This document shows, piece after piece, positions 22,896 to 33,496 of a stretch of 34,087 nt of DNA (positions are counted from its first letter, which is position 1; every line of letters starts with the position of its first letter). The position numbers and the translations under genes are program-made. Location: positions 1 through 34,087 of the forward strand of contig WFYI01000018.1 in NCBI GenBank assembly GCA_015490155.1. Reading direction: 5' to 3'. Under the pieces are notes generated by a model. It saw nothing but the letters and a program-made list of their open reading frames with translations, did no database searches and was not told the DNA's origin. Source of the DNA: Aquificaceae bacterium. Lineage in GTDB: Bacteria; Aquificota; Aquificia; Aquificales; Aquificaceae.

Positions 22896-24463
22896 ACCGT
22901 TCCCTCTCTCCTCACGTTTGACTTTTGCAGAATGTAGTCCTTTCTTAGGATAGCCCTGTTCAGCGCATCTACGAAGGCTTTTACACTCGCCTTTATTATG
23001 TCGGTATCTACGCCCCTGCCGGAGGCTCTAACCCCGTCAAGCTCTAACACCATGCGCGCTTCCGCCTGCGCGTCCGTGTTTGGAGTTAAAGCCTTTATGG
23101 AATAATCAACTAAGCTGGAATTTATGTTCAGAGCCTTCTGGATAGCCTTTATGGTAGCGTCCACGGGACCGTTGCCCGTAGAGGTAGCAGTTCTCTCCTC
23201 TCCCTTGAAGTAGAGTTTTACCGTCGCCGTGGGAACGAGATTGTCCCCGCTCTGAACCTGAAAGTGTTCAACCTCTATAGGCTCTTGGTCTTCTAACTTC
23301 ATAAACTCCTGATAAATCAGAGCCTCTATGTCCTCGTCGTAGATTTCCTTCTTCTTGTCCGCCAGCTCCTTTAGCTTTGCGAATATCCTTTCAACGTCCT
23401 CTTCGGTGTAGTTTATACCGTACTCGTTCAGCTTTAGCTTTAGGGCATGCCTTCCGGAATGTTTACCTAATACTATGTTCCTGCTCTTAGGAAAGCCCAC
23501 GTCCTCCGCGCTCATTATCTCGTAGGTGAGCCTGTGACTGAGAACCCCGTGCTGGTGGATACCCGACTCGTGGGCGAAGGCGTTATCCCCTACGATAGCT
23601 TTATTGGGCGGCACAAAGGAGCCGGTAATCCTGCACAGGAGCCTTGATGTCTTATAGATTTCCTTCGTATTTACGTTTGTATACAGCTCTCCGAAGTAAT
23701 CGTGCCTTACCCTCAGAGCCATCACGATTTCCTCAAGAGCGGCGTTTCCCGCCCTCTCACCTATGCCGTTTATGGTGCACTCCACCTGCCGGACTCCGTT
23801 CTTAACTCCCGCAAGGGAGTTGGCTACCGCGAGACCCAAATCGTCGTGGCAGTGAACGCTCAGGATTGCCTTGTCTATGTTGGGAACGTTCTCCATTATG
23901 TCCCTTATGAGCCTGCCGAACTCCTCCGGTATGGCGTAGCCCACGGTGTCAGGAATGTTTATAACCTTAGCTCCAGCCTTTATTACCTCTTCTATTATCT
24001 TGTATAGAAACTCTCTCTCGCTTCTGGTAGCGTCCTCGCAGGAGAATTCCACGTCATCGGTGAAGTTTCTCGCAAAGGCTACAGCACTTTTTGCTATCTC
24101 AAGAACCTCTTCGGGCTTTTTCTTTAGCTTGTATTCCATGTGTATGGGAGATGTGGCTATGAAGGTGTGTATCCTCTTCCTTTCTGCCGGCTCTATCGCC
24201 TGCGCCGCAGCCTCAATGTCCCCGTGGTTAGCCCTTGAGAGGGAGCATATCACGGGACCCTTAACCTCTTGGGCAATTCTCTTTATAGCCTCAAAGTCTC
24301 CCTTGGACGCCGCGGCAAAACCCGCCTCTATGACGTCAACACCCAAGTTGGCAAGCTGGTGAGCCATCTGGAGCTTTTCCTCGGTGGTCATAGAGAATCC
24401 CGGTGCCTGCTCGCCGTCCCTTAAAGTGGTATCAAATATGTAAACCCTCTTGCCGTCTTCCAT
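22892..24463 (-). CDS. leuA: 2-isopropylmalate synthase
   Basis: LeuA condenses acetyl-CoA with 2-oxoisovalerate, the first step of leucine synthesis. The 523-aa protein has the catalytic opening [16 protein letters not shown], metal ligands in [31 protein letters not shown], and a C-terminal allosteric domain (~390-515) for leucine feedback. GGAGG precedes ATG 24463. A promoter with perfect TTGACA overlaps the stop of the upstream diguanylate cyclase gene, and a Fur-like palindrome lies inside it. No other leu genes are adjacent. Homologous citramalate or homocitrate synthases are shorter or lack these features, so LeuA is preferred. Confidence 0.93.
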   Translation of the reverse strand: MEDGKRVYIFDTTLRDGEQAPGFSMTTEEKLQMAHQLANLGVDVIEAGFAAASKGDFEAIKRIAQEVKGPVICSLSRANHGDIEAAAQAIEPAERKRIHTFIATSPIHMEYKLKKKPEEVLEIAKSAVAFARNFTDDVEFSCEDATRSEREFLYKIIEEVIKAGAKVINIPDTVGYAIPEEFGRLIRDIMENVPNIDKAILSVHCHDDLGLAVANSLAGVKNGVRQVECTINGIGERAGNAALEEIVMALRVRHDYFGELYTNVNTKEIYKTSRLLCRITGSFVPPNKAIVGDNAFAHESGIHQHGVLSHRLTYEIMSAEDVGFPKSRNIVLGKHSGRHALKLKLNEYGINYTEEDVERIFAKLKELADKKKEIYDEDIEALIYQEFMKLEDQEPIEVEHFQVQSGDNLVPTATVKLYFKGEERTATSTGNGPVDATIKAIQKALNINSSLVDYSIKALTPNTDAQAEARMVLELDGVRASGRGVDTDIIKASVKAFVDALNRAILRKDYILQKSNVRREGTV

Positions 24464-24486
24464 AGCTTTCCTCCGAAAACCCGTTT

Positions 24487-24519
24487 AATTGAAAATAATT
24501 CTCAATTAGATTTTGTCAA
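24487..24519 (-). promoter_or_regulatory. leuA promoter with embedded Fur-box-like palindrome
   Basis: On the minus strand TTGACA (24514-24519) and TATTTT (24492-24497) are spaced by 16 bp. Between and over them lies TGAGAATTATTTTCA (24490-24504), which matches the 7-1-7 Fur-family consensus TGATAATnATTATCA at 12 of 14 positions and has outer arms AATTGA/TCAATT (24487-24507). A repressor bound here would block the promoter directly. Which member (Fur, PerR, Zur) or another dimer binds is not known. Confidence 0.6.
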
Positions 24520-25532
24520 CCTACAACCCTATTTTTACCAAGCTTTTTGGCTTTGTACAGATTTCTATCGGCCGCTTTGAACAACTCTTCTGGAGAATCT
24601 ATAGAGCTGTCCACTTCCGCAACTCCGAAGCTCGCGGTTATACCGTAAGTCTTACCGTCGTCCGATGTAAAGCTCTGGTTCTCTAAAATAGTCCTCAACT
24701 TCTCCGCAACGCGTATAGCCTCTTCTCTCGTGGTTCCCGGCAGGAGTATGGCAAACTCCTCACCGCCCCATCTTGCCACTATGTCCCTCGCTCTTAGGTA
24801 GTTCCTGAGTATAGAACCCACCTTTATGAGAACTTTGTCCCCCTCAAGGTGTCCGTAGGTATCATTCACATCTTTGAAGTTGTCTATGTCCATGATTATC
24901 AAGCTCAAGGGAAACTTATTCTCCTTTGAGTACCTGAACAGCTCCTTAAGAGACCTCTCAAAAGAACGGCGGTTCCTCAAGCCCGTCAGCAGGTCGTAGC
25001 TCGATTCCTTTTCCTTCTCTCCCAACAACCGCCGCAAAGCTTTAAGCTCTTGTGTTTGTTTCTCAAGCTTGTCAACGAGGGATTTGTTTTGCTCCCGTAA
25101 CCCGTTAAGCGTGTCGAGGATTCCCTTGAGGTCTGTTTTTATATCTTGATACCCTTCTAACTTTTTACCCTCCTCCTCTATAGACTTATCAAAGTCCTTT
25201 ATATTGCTGACGGTAATGTTTAAGCTGCCTATTACCTCTGAAAATATATTATGAAGTGTAATAAGCTTAGTACTCGAGTTAGAGTCTTCAGAGAAACTCT
25301 TTATGTAAAGGTCTAAAATCTCGTCGTCGGAGGGTTCTATGTTAAGCTCGACTATGTGACAAAATATATAAAACCACCTCTCGAAGTTTCTTGGAGTAGG
25401 CAAAATATTCTTACGGATTATAAACTCTAACTCCTTTCGGAGTATCTCTTTTATCCTCCTCTCGTCCCCTTCGGTTAGCTCTTCCCCTTCCTCAATCTTT
25501 TCTAATATGCTGCACTTCAGCTTGTAGTTCAT
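24516..25532 (-). CDS. Diguanylate cyclase (GGDEF domain) with coiled-coil linker
   Basis: It makes cyclic di-GMP from GTP. The 338-aa protein lacks membrane segments. Residues 1-110 form a helical N-terminal region I do not recognise. Residues ~112-178 form a charged coiled coil, probably a dimerising signal stalk. The GGDEF domain starts at YDLLTGLRNRRSFERSL, has MDIDNFKDVNDTYGH, the active GGEEF (256-260) and an inhibitory I-site RARD (247-250) exactly five residues before it. An active, product-inhibited cyclase is therefore expected. TAAAAT (25541-25546, minus) is 8 bp before the ATG and no ribosome site is seen. It ends inside the leuA promoter. Confidence 0.93.
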   Translation of the reverse strand: MNYKLKCSILEKIEEGEELTEGDERRIKEILRKELEFIIRKNILPTPRNFERWFYIFCHIVELNIEPSDDEILDLYIKSFSEDSNSSTKLITLHNIFSEVIGSLNITVSNIKDFDKSIEEEGKKLEGYQDIKTDLKGILDTLNGLREQNKSLVDKLEKQTQELKALRRLLGEKEKESSYDLLTGLRNRRSFERSLKELFRYSKENKFPLSLIIMDIDNFKDVNDTYGHLEGDKVLIKVGSILRNYLRARDIVARWGGEEFAILLPGTTREEAIRVAEKLRTILENQSFTSDDGKTYGITASFGVAEVDSSIDSPEELFKAADRNLYKAKKLGKNRVVG

Positions 25533-25595
25533 GGGTTTATATTTTAAATCGGTTTGGAGTTATAATTTTTAGTAAGTTTTAAAGCCCACAAGCCT

Positions 25596-26237
25596 ATGGA
25601 AAAATCGGATATCGAGAAAGTTATAAGCATTCTTCGCGAGAACTATGACAAGTGGGAAGCTCCCGTAGTTACGCTCGTTGCCCAGCACACGAACGACCCT
25701 TTTAAGGTTCTCGTATGCGCCTTCCTTTCCACGAGAACCCGTGACGAGACTACCGCCGAGGTTTGCAAAAGGCTCTTTAGCAGAGTTAAATCTACAAAGG
25801 ATATACTCGAGCTAACTCAGGAGGAACTTGAAAAACTCATATACCCGGTGGGGTTTTATAGAAACAAAGCAAGGCAGTTAAAGGAATTAGCCCGCATACT
25901 TGAAGAGGATTACGGAGGTAGGGTTCCCAACTCTTTAGAGGAGCTTCTAAGACTTCCGGGAGTGGGTCGTAAGGTCGCAAACCTAGTCCTTGCGGACGGT
26001 TTTGGTATACCAGCTATATGCGTAGACATACACGTTCACAGGATAACCAATAGGTGGTGCTTGGTGAAAACTAAAGAACCCAACCAGACTGAAAAAGAAC
26101 TTATGAGGATACTCCCTAAAAAGTACTGGATAGAGATAAACCGTCTGCTCGTTGCCTTCGGGCAGAGGATATGTAAACCCCAAAAGCCGCAGTGCCATGT
26201 ATGTCCTATAGAGGAGTTCTGCGGTAAGTGCCTTTAG
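25596..26237 (+). CDS. nth: Endonuclease III (DNA glycosylase/AP lyase)
   Basis: A base-excision repair enzyme removing oxidised pyrimidines. The 213-aa chain has the helix-hairpin-helix LPGVGRKVANLVLADGF with catalytic K126, then D144 in CVDIHVHRITNR. The C-terminal [4Fe-4S] loop uses C193, C200, C203 and C209. The N-terminal FLSTRTRDETT replaces the LSAQ-type motif of E. coli, as in thermophile homologues. TATAAT (25561-25566) lies 29 bp before the ATG; no good ribosome site. It converges on tRNA-Ser with a 9-bp gap. Confidence 0.95.
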   Translation: MEKSDIEKVISILRENYDKWEAPVVTLVAQHTNDPFKVLVCAFLSTRTRDETTAEVCKRLFSRVKSTKDILELTQEELEKLIYPVGFYRNKARQLKELARILEEDYGGRVPNSLEELLRLPGVGRKVANLVLADGFGIPAICVDIHVHRITNRWCLVKTKEPNQTEKELMRILPKKYWIEINRLLVAFGQRICKPQKPQCHVCPIEEFCGKCL

Positions 26238-26246
26238 GTTGTTATA

Positions 26247-26334
26247 CGGAGGGGGAGGGATTCGAACCCCCGGTGGGCTGTGAACCCACAAGTGATTTCA
26301 AATCACCCGCCTTCGTCCACTCGGCCACCCCTCC
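26247..26334 (-). tRNA. tRNA-Ser (anticodon UGA)
   Basis: An 88-nt class II tRNA. The acceptor is GGAGGGG paired with CCCCTCC and discriminator G. The D arm is GCC...GGC. The anticodon loop is TTTGAAA with TGA at positions 34-36, reading UCN serine codons. A long variable arm (GTGGG...CCCAC) and the T loop TTCGAAT complete the fold. CCA is not encoded. Confidence 0.95.
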
Positions 26335-26393
26335 TGCGAAACATATATTTTAACCCGATGTGCAGACCGCGTAGAAGGGGCATAACTGATAGT

Positions 26394-29155
<2,762 letters not shown>

Positions 29156-29156
<1 letters not shown>

Positions 29157-29740
29157 CAAGTCCGCAGGGAGACACTTATGTCAAGGAAGTTCTTGAGTAT
29201 GTCCATACCGCATTCCGATAGAACGGACTCAGGGTGAAACTGTATCCCGAATACGGGGTAATCCCTGTGCTGGACACCCATTATATCCTCGTCCTCAGCC
29301 CACGCCGTAATTTCCAAAACATCGGGAAGGCTCTGTTTATCAATCACGAGCGAGTGATACCTTACAGCGGTAAAAGGACTCGGCAGCTCCTTAAACACAC
29401 CTTTCCCCGTGTGGTAAATCTGTGAGGTTTTACCGTGCATAAGCCTCTTAGCCTTTACAATCTTTCCACCGAAAGCCACACCTATGGACTGGTGACCTAA
29501 GCACACACCGAGAATCGGAAGCTCTCTATAGAACTCCCTTATGACCTCAACGGATACTCCCGCCTCGTTGGGAGTACAAGGTCCCGGTGATATAACTATA
29601 CAGTCCGGCTCAATATCCCTAACATCTTCCGTATTGAGCTTATCGTTTCTTTTTACGATTACCTCACACCCGAGAACCCCGAAGTACTGAACGAGGTTAT
29701 AGGTGAAGGAGTCGTAGTTATCTATCATCAAGAGCCGCAA
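29156..29740 (-). CDS. trpG: Anthranilate synthase/ADC synthase glutamine amidotransferase subunit
   Basis: A class I glutamine amidotransferase supplying ammonia to anthranilate or aminodeoxychorismate synthase (TrpG/PabA). The 194-aa protein has LLMIDNYDSFTYNLVQYFG, the nucleophile Cys in GVCLGHQSIGVAFGG, and the catalytic His and Glu in IQFHPESVLSECG. The TTG start at 29740 has GGAGG 7 bp upstream and reproduces the usual N-terminus; an ATG 12 bp later would remove four conserved residues. trpE or pabB is not adjacent, so TrpG versus PabA cannot be settled. Confidence 0.92.
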
Positions 29741-29742
29741 GG

Positions 29743-30087
29743 CTAATCCTCCTCAACGGTAAACACGCTCAGAATTGTCTCTATTATCGAGAGCAGAACC
29801 GATATTACGTTCGCCGCAAGGGCGCCTACCGATAGGCTGATGGCTTCCTGCGGGTCTCCGAGGAAAAATAGGAACAGTGCAGGAACAAGATGTAAATCTG
29901 CCACCAAGCTGGCCGCCATGAGTTCGGTAGAGAGAATCCTACCCTCTCCTATCTTTAGTATAGTTGCTGCAAGGTTGGCCGCAACCGTTATCACGAGTTC
30001 GTAGGGATTAGGTGTAACTATAAAGCTTATGTTTGTGGTAAGAGCCATAAGTATAAAGAAGTCCGTAAAAATCTTCTTAAACCTCAA
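29743..30087 (-). CDS. Small conserved membrane protein of the K+ channel operon
   Basis: A 114-aa protein with four hydrophobic stretches (FFILMALTTNISFIVTP, ELVITVAANLAATIL, a third around LHLVPALFLFFLG, and a fourth, LSVGALAANVISVLLSIIET). It resembles small proteins I recall being annotated as DUF6394, found next to potassium channels; this is memory only. The TTG at 30087 has GGGAGG just upstream and gives an 11-bp overlap with the channel gene. A longer frame from TTG 30120 would overlap 44 bp. It may be a channel partner. Confidence 0.7.
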   Translation of the reverse strand: MRFKKIFTDFFILMALTTNISFIVTPNPYELVITVAANLAATILKIGEGRILSTELMAASLVADLHLVPALFLFFLGDPQEAISLSVGALAANVISVLLSIIETILSVFTVEED

Positions 30088-31228
30088 CCTTTCCTCCCAA
30101 GAGCCTTTCAACCCTTTCAAAGTTTCCTAAAATCCTCTGCGCCCTGCGCAGGTTCTTAGGTGAACCGAAGAGTATAAGGGTATCTCCCTCTTCTATTTGC
30201 GTATCCCCGGTGATGTTTATGTCAAGCTCCCCGGTAGTTCTCCTTATGGCAATTATGGTAACGCTTAACTTTCTCCTAAAGTCTATCTCTTTCAACATCT
30301 TACCCACGAGAGGTGAGCCTCCGCTAACCCCGAACTCAAGTATGTCTATGTCGCTCTCCTCACCGAAGGCTATCCTGTCAAATAGGTCGGATATGAAAGC
30401 AGAGCCTATGTGGAATATGTAGGCGGATATCCGCGTTGCCAAGAGCCGTGCCGGGACTATAGCCCTGTTTGCCCCTAATTCCTCAAGTTTCTGGGCAGTT
30501 TCCTCAGTGGGAGCAAAGGAGTATATAAGGAAGTTATCTCTTTCAGGTCTAAGCAGTCTTGCAGTCACTATAACCGCTATATTCCTTGCATCGTCCTCGA
30601 GATTGACTATCAAACCCTTAGCCTTCATTATGCCTGCGGATATAAGTACCGAGCGCTTAAAAGGCTCTTCGAGTACAAAGTACTTAACGTTATCCTCTTG
30701 GAGTCGTACCGCTACTTCGCTTCTTCCGTCTATGACCACGAACTCTATCTTCCTTTTCCTTAAAAGCTTAATTAACCTTGCGGTTATCTCGTTGTATCCA
30801 CAAACTATAAAGTGGTTCGATAGGTTCTCTATCTCCTTGAGCATCCTTATAGCCCTGTAAAGATTAATTATATCTTCCTTAAAGATTAACCTTACGGTTA
30901 TGGTAACGCTGGTGGTGAATATACCTATACCCGAAAGTGCGAGGAAAGAGGTAAAAATCCTACCTACAAGGGTATCGCTACCCTCGACTATCTCCCCAAA
31001 CCCTATGGTTCCTATGGTTATGACGGTCATGTAAAAGGAGTTTATAAAGTCTCCTCCGGAAAGCACCATGTACCCTAATGTTCCTACCGTAAGGGCAAAG
31101 TGGAGCATTAAAACGGGTAGCCTCAGCTCTTTTAAAGCCTCTATGAGCTTTCGTTGATACAAATCCAGTAATTGGTTTTCCTCCCTCTTTCCAATCTTTA
31201 ACCTTCTTAGCTTCCGCTTCTTCTTCAT
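30077..31228 (-). CDS. RCK-type potassium channel
   Basis: A 383-aa two-helix potassium channel with a cytosolic gating domain. An N-terminal basic region precedes TM1 (LMLHFALTVGTLGYMVL), the pore helix and the selectivity filter TIGFGE in VITIGTIGFGEI, and TM2. RCK-N/TrkA-N follows at about 138-260 and RCK-C at about 300-370. The nucleotide loop is VCGYNEITARLI, lacking the later glycines of GxGxxG, so the ligand may not be NAD. It overlaps the upstream gene by 4 bp and the downstream small membrane protein by 11 bp. Confidence 0.9.
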   Translation of the reverse strand: MKKKRKLRRLKIGKREENQLLDLYQRKLIEALKELRLPVLMLHFALTVGTLGYMVLSGGDFINSFYMTVITIGTIGFGEIVEGSDTLVGRIFTSFLALSGIGIFTTSVTITVRLIFKEDIINLYRAIRMLKEIENLSNHFIVCGYNEITARLIKLLRKRKIEFVVIDGRSEVAVRLQEDNVKYFVLEEPFKRSVLISAGIMKAKGLIVNLEDDARNIAVIVTARLLRPERDNFLIYSFAPTEETAQKLEELGANRAIVPARLLATRISAYIFHIGSAFISDLFDRIAFGEESDIDILEFGVSGGSPLVGKMLKEIDFRRKLSVTIIAIRRTTGELDINITGDTQIEEGDTLILFGSPKNLRRAQRILGNFERVERLLGGKVEV

Positions 31229-31734
31229 GATGTAGCGCTTAGGAATTTATATCTCAGAGAGTTTATTCTCTCAAGGTTAGAGATTATCAAGTCCTCGAGA
31301 AACGGATTAAAGGATATAACTACCACATCTCTGGCAAATCCGGACTTTTCCATAGCAGCCCTTGCGGAGTTCAGGAACTCCCTCAGAACATCGTCCGCTT
31401 CGACCTCAAAGGGCGCTCCGAGAAAATGGTGACTAATACCGAGGTAGCTCCCGGGCTGGTTTTTTACCATAAGCCTTATGGGGTTTAAGTTTTCTATAAC
31501 TTCCTGTTTGTCCCTAACATGTTCAAGCCCGAACATGAGCATAGCATCTGTTATAAGGTATTTTGATGATACGCTTACGAACTGGCGAAAGCCGGTTTCT
31601 TTCATATCCATCTTTAGATTATCCTTTTGGGTTTCTATCCAATGGGGATGGGGCGTGTACACGAGCCACAGAACTTTGTCGGGTAAGAACCTTTCTTGTT
31701 CAAGCTCCCCCCACATCATCACGACGTCTGCCAA
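31225..31734 (-). CDS. Unrecognised soluble protein heading the K+ channel operon
   Basis: A 169-aa protein I do not recognise. There is no signal or membrane segment. Mixed alpha/beta character is seen, with elements such as WLVYTPHPHWIETQ near 23-36, RLMVKNQPGSYLGISHHF near 87-104 and VVVISFNPFLEDLIISNLER near 137. The start is TTG 31734, with GAGGTG 8 bp upstream; an out-of-frame ATG lies between. It overlaps the channel by 4 bp. It is the first gene of the seven-gene operon, so it could regulate the channel, but that is guilt by position. Confidence 0.7.
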   Translation of the reverse strand: MADVVMMWGELEQERFLPDKVLWLVYTPHPHWIETQKDNLKMDMKETGFRQFVSVSSKYLITDAMLMFGLEHVRDKQEVIENLNPIRLMVKNQPGSYLGISHHFLGAPFEVEADDVLREFLNSARAAMEKSGFARDVVVISFNPFLEDLIISNLERINSLRYKFLSATS

Positions 31735-31854
31735 TTCATTCTCACCTCATCTTCAAGTTAAATTTTAAAGATATACCCTCCATGCTCCGATGCCTTACGG
31801 AAAGCCTGCAGAGGTTATAGTCCACATTATTTGAGATTAACATATCTTTAAATT
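31735..31854. promoter_or_regulatory. Divergent control region with mirrored TTAAAGATAT elements
   Basis: Between the two divergent units, TTAAAGATAT (31765-31774) and its inverse ATATCTTTAA (31842-31851) flank a ~67-bp core. Each carries TATCTTTAA toward its own gene, and each could be part of a -10 or an operator. The rightward copy lies 3 bp before the ATG of the ADP-ribosylglycohydrolase, which has no ribosome site; the leftward gene has GAGGTG. Confidence 0.45.
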
Positions 31855-32841
31855 ATGGAAGAGCTAAGGGAACGGTTCAGGGGTACGGTCATAGGAGCTT
31901 CTTTGGGAGATGCTATAGGCAAAGCTGTTGAAGATATAACCGATGACGACGTTTTTGAGTTTTACGGGAAGAGAATAGAGGGCTTTGTTCCCCCTCATCC
32001 TCTAAGTCCGGCGTACGGACAGCTTCCGGAGGAAACCTCGGACGAAACTACGGTCTTCAGGATACTGTTGGAAAGCCTAACTTACCGTAAAGAGCTGGAC
32101 GTCAGAGACTTTTTGAACAGGTTGATTTTATGGTACGAGGACGAGGCATCCCACCGTTACCCCGACCCTGCCCTGATAACCTCCATAGACCTGTTTGCCA
32201 GCGGAAGCAGTCCCGCCGTACACGATATAAAGTCCTCTTCGGTTGAAGGAATTTTAAGAAGTGTGGCGGTAGGAATGTTTCATTACTACAATACAGAACT
32301 TGCCGCGGAGGGGAGCAGACTCGTGTCATTGCTGACACATAGGAGCGACGAGGTTTCGGAAGGCTCAGCGGTTCTGGGAGGTGCTATCGCACTTTTGCTC
32401 TCAGAAGAGTTTGAGTTGGAGGAGTTCCGAGAAAAGCTAAGGTTTTTAGAGGCTTTGGAGAATTTAGTTCACGTTGACAGGTTCAGGAGAGTGTTTGAAA
32501 GGATTGAGAACTTACTTATAGAAAGCCAGCCCCTTGATAGAGCGATAGAAACTCTCGGTAACGGCTCTTACGTTCTTGAGGCTCTACCTCTGTCTCTGTA
32601 TATATTCCTCTCAAATACACACGCTCCTATTGAAGCCTTGTGGCAGGCTGTAAACTCTTACGGTTCCTTTGGAGGGGATACGGACTCCATAGGTTTTATC
32701 ACGGGAGCATTAGTGGGGGCTTACGCAGGTGTGGAAGTGTTCCCCCAACATCTAATTGAAGAATTGGAAAAATCAGAGTATTATATAGAACTTGCAGACA
32801 AGCTTTACGATATAACTCAAAATACGATAATAAGGAGGTAA
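31855..32841 (+). CDS. ADP-ribosylglycohydrolase family protein
   Basis: A 328-aa DraG/ARH-like protein. These two-metal enzymes cleave ADP-ribose from proteins or small molecules. The opening RGTVIGASLGDAIGKAVE is typical. The N-terminal metal motif reads ETSDETTVF, where the usual form is TDDT, and the C-terminal motif is FGGDTDSIGFITGALVGAYAG. Carboxylates are kept at each position, so activity is likely. Substrate is unknown. No DraT partner is seen. The gene ends 5 bp before hfq and probably shares its transcript. Confidence 0.88.
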   Translation: MEELRERFRGTVIGASLGDAIGKAVEDITDDDVFEFYGKRIEGFVPPHPLSPAYGQLPEETSDETTVFRILLESLTYRKELDVRDFLNRLILWYEDEASHRYPDPALITSIDLFASGSSPAVHDIKSSSVEGILRSVAVGMFHYYNTELAAEGSRLVSLLTHRSDEVSEGSAVLGGAIALLLSEEFELEEFREKLRFLEALENLVHVDRFRRVFERIENLLIESQPLDRAIETLGNGSYVLEALPLSLYIFLSNTHAPIEALWQAVNSYGSFGGDTDSIGFITGALVGAYAGVEVFPQHLIEELEKSEYYIELADKLYDITQNTIIRR

Positions 32842-32846
32842 AGAGG

Positions 32847-33089
32847 ATGCCATACAAATTACAGGAAAGCTTCCTTAACACCGTAAGGAAGAGAAGGGTA
32901 AAGGTCTCAATCTACATAGTCAACGGAGTTAGACTTCAGGGAAGGATAAGGTCTTTTGACCTTTACACGATACTGCTTGAGGACGGGAGACAACAGACCC
33001 TTATATATAAGCACGCCGTTACGACCATAATACCCCACGAGCATGTAGATATAGAATTTGAAGAGGAAGGGGTCCCGGGACAGGCTTAA
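32847..33089 (+). CDS. hfq: RNA chaperone Hfq
   Basis: Hfq forms a hexameric ring that pairs small RNAs with mRNAs. The 80-aa protein has Sm1 (VKVSIYIVNGVRLQGRIRSF) and Sm2 (LIYKHAVTTIIP, the YKHA motif), with a short acidic C-terminal tail (EFEEEGVPGQA). AGGAGGTAAAGAGG precedes the ATG. The usual neighbours miaA and hflX are missing; it follows an ADP-ribosylglycohydrolase instead. The stop overlaps the stop of the convergent ferredoxin gene (TTAA). Confidence 0.97.
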   Translation: MPYKLQESFLNTVRKRRVKVSIYIVNGVRLQGRIRSFDLYTILLEDGRQQTLIYKHAVTTIIPHEHVDIEFEEEGVPGQA

Positions 33090-33418
33090 AGCATCCCGGG
33101 GGGCTTGCCCTTAGATACAACCAGTCTTTCTACAGGCTCACCACCTTTAAGGTGTTTGTCCACAATTTCGTCGATGTCCTCGGGCTTCAGGTTTCCGTAC
33201 CACACGCCCTCAGGATACACGACCATCGTGGGTCCCATCATACACGGTCCTAAGCACCCTGTAGGGGTAACCGCCACGCTCATAAAAAGCTCAGGGTCCA
33301 TCTGTAGCTTTTCCATAAAGGACTGGTAAATCTCTCTACTTCCTTTATCCGCACAGGAACCTTGTGGATGTCCGGGCGGTCTCTGGTTCACACAAATGAA
33401 CACGTGTCTAAAGCTCAT
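33086..33418 (-). CDS. Thioredoxin-like [2Fe-2S] ferredoxin (Shethna type, Fd4-like)
   Basis: A 110-aa electron carrier with a thioredoxin fold. Cluster cysteines C9, C22, C55 and C59 sit exactly as in the Aquifex aeolicus Fd4 protein, in HVFICVNQRPPGHPQGSC and TPTGCLGPCMMGP. The C-terminus EPVERLVVSKGKPPGM is also family-like. The cellular partner is not known. GGAGAAGAG precedes the ATG. TTGACA occurs upstream (33486-33491, minus), but its -10 is unclear. An imperfect palindrome at 33435-33455 may be an operator. Confidence 0.95.
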   Translation of the reverse strand: MSFRHVFICVNQRPPGHPQGSCADKGSREIYQSFMEKLQMDPELFMSVAVTPTGCLGPCMMGPTMVVYPEGVWYGNLKPEDIDEIVDKHLKGGEPVERLVVSKGKPPGML

Positions 33419-33496
33419 CTCTTCTCCTCCGCAAGAATTTCTAAGTTAGAGAATTTTATCACCTGACGGGTAATCCCCTTTATGAGTTCTGTCAAA

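Noticed and set aside
23702-24362. Open frames opposite leuA, and similar ones opposite ctaD, ctaE, fbp and sqr
   Set aside because: They are antisense shadows of strongly conserved genes with no ribosome sites or recognisable motifs.
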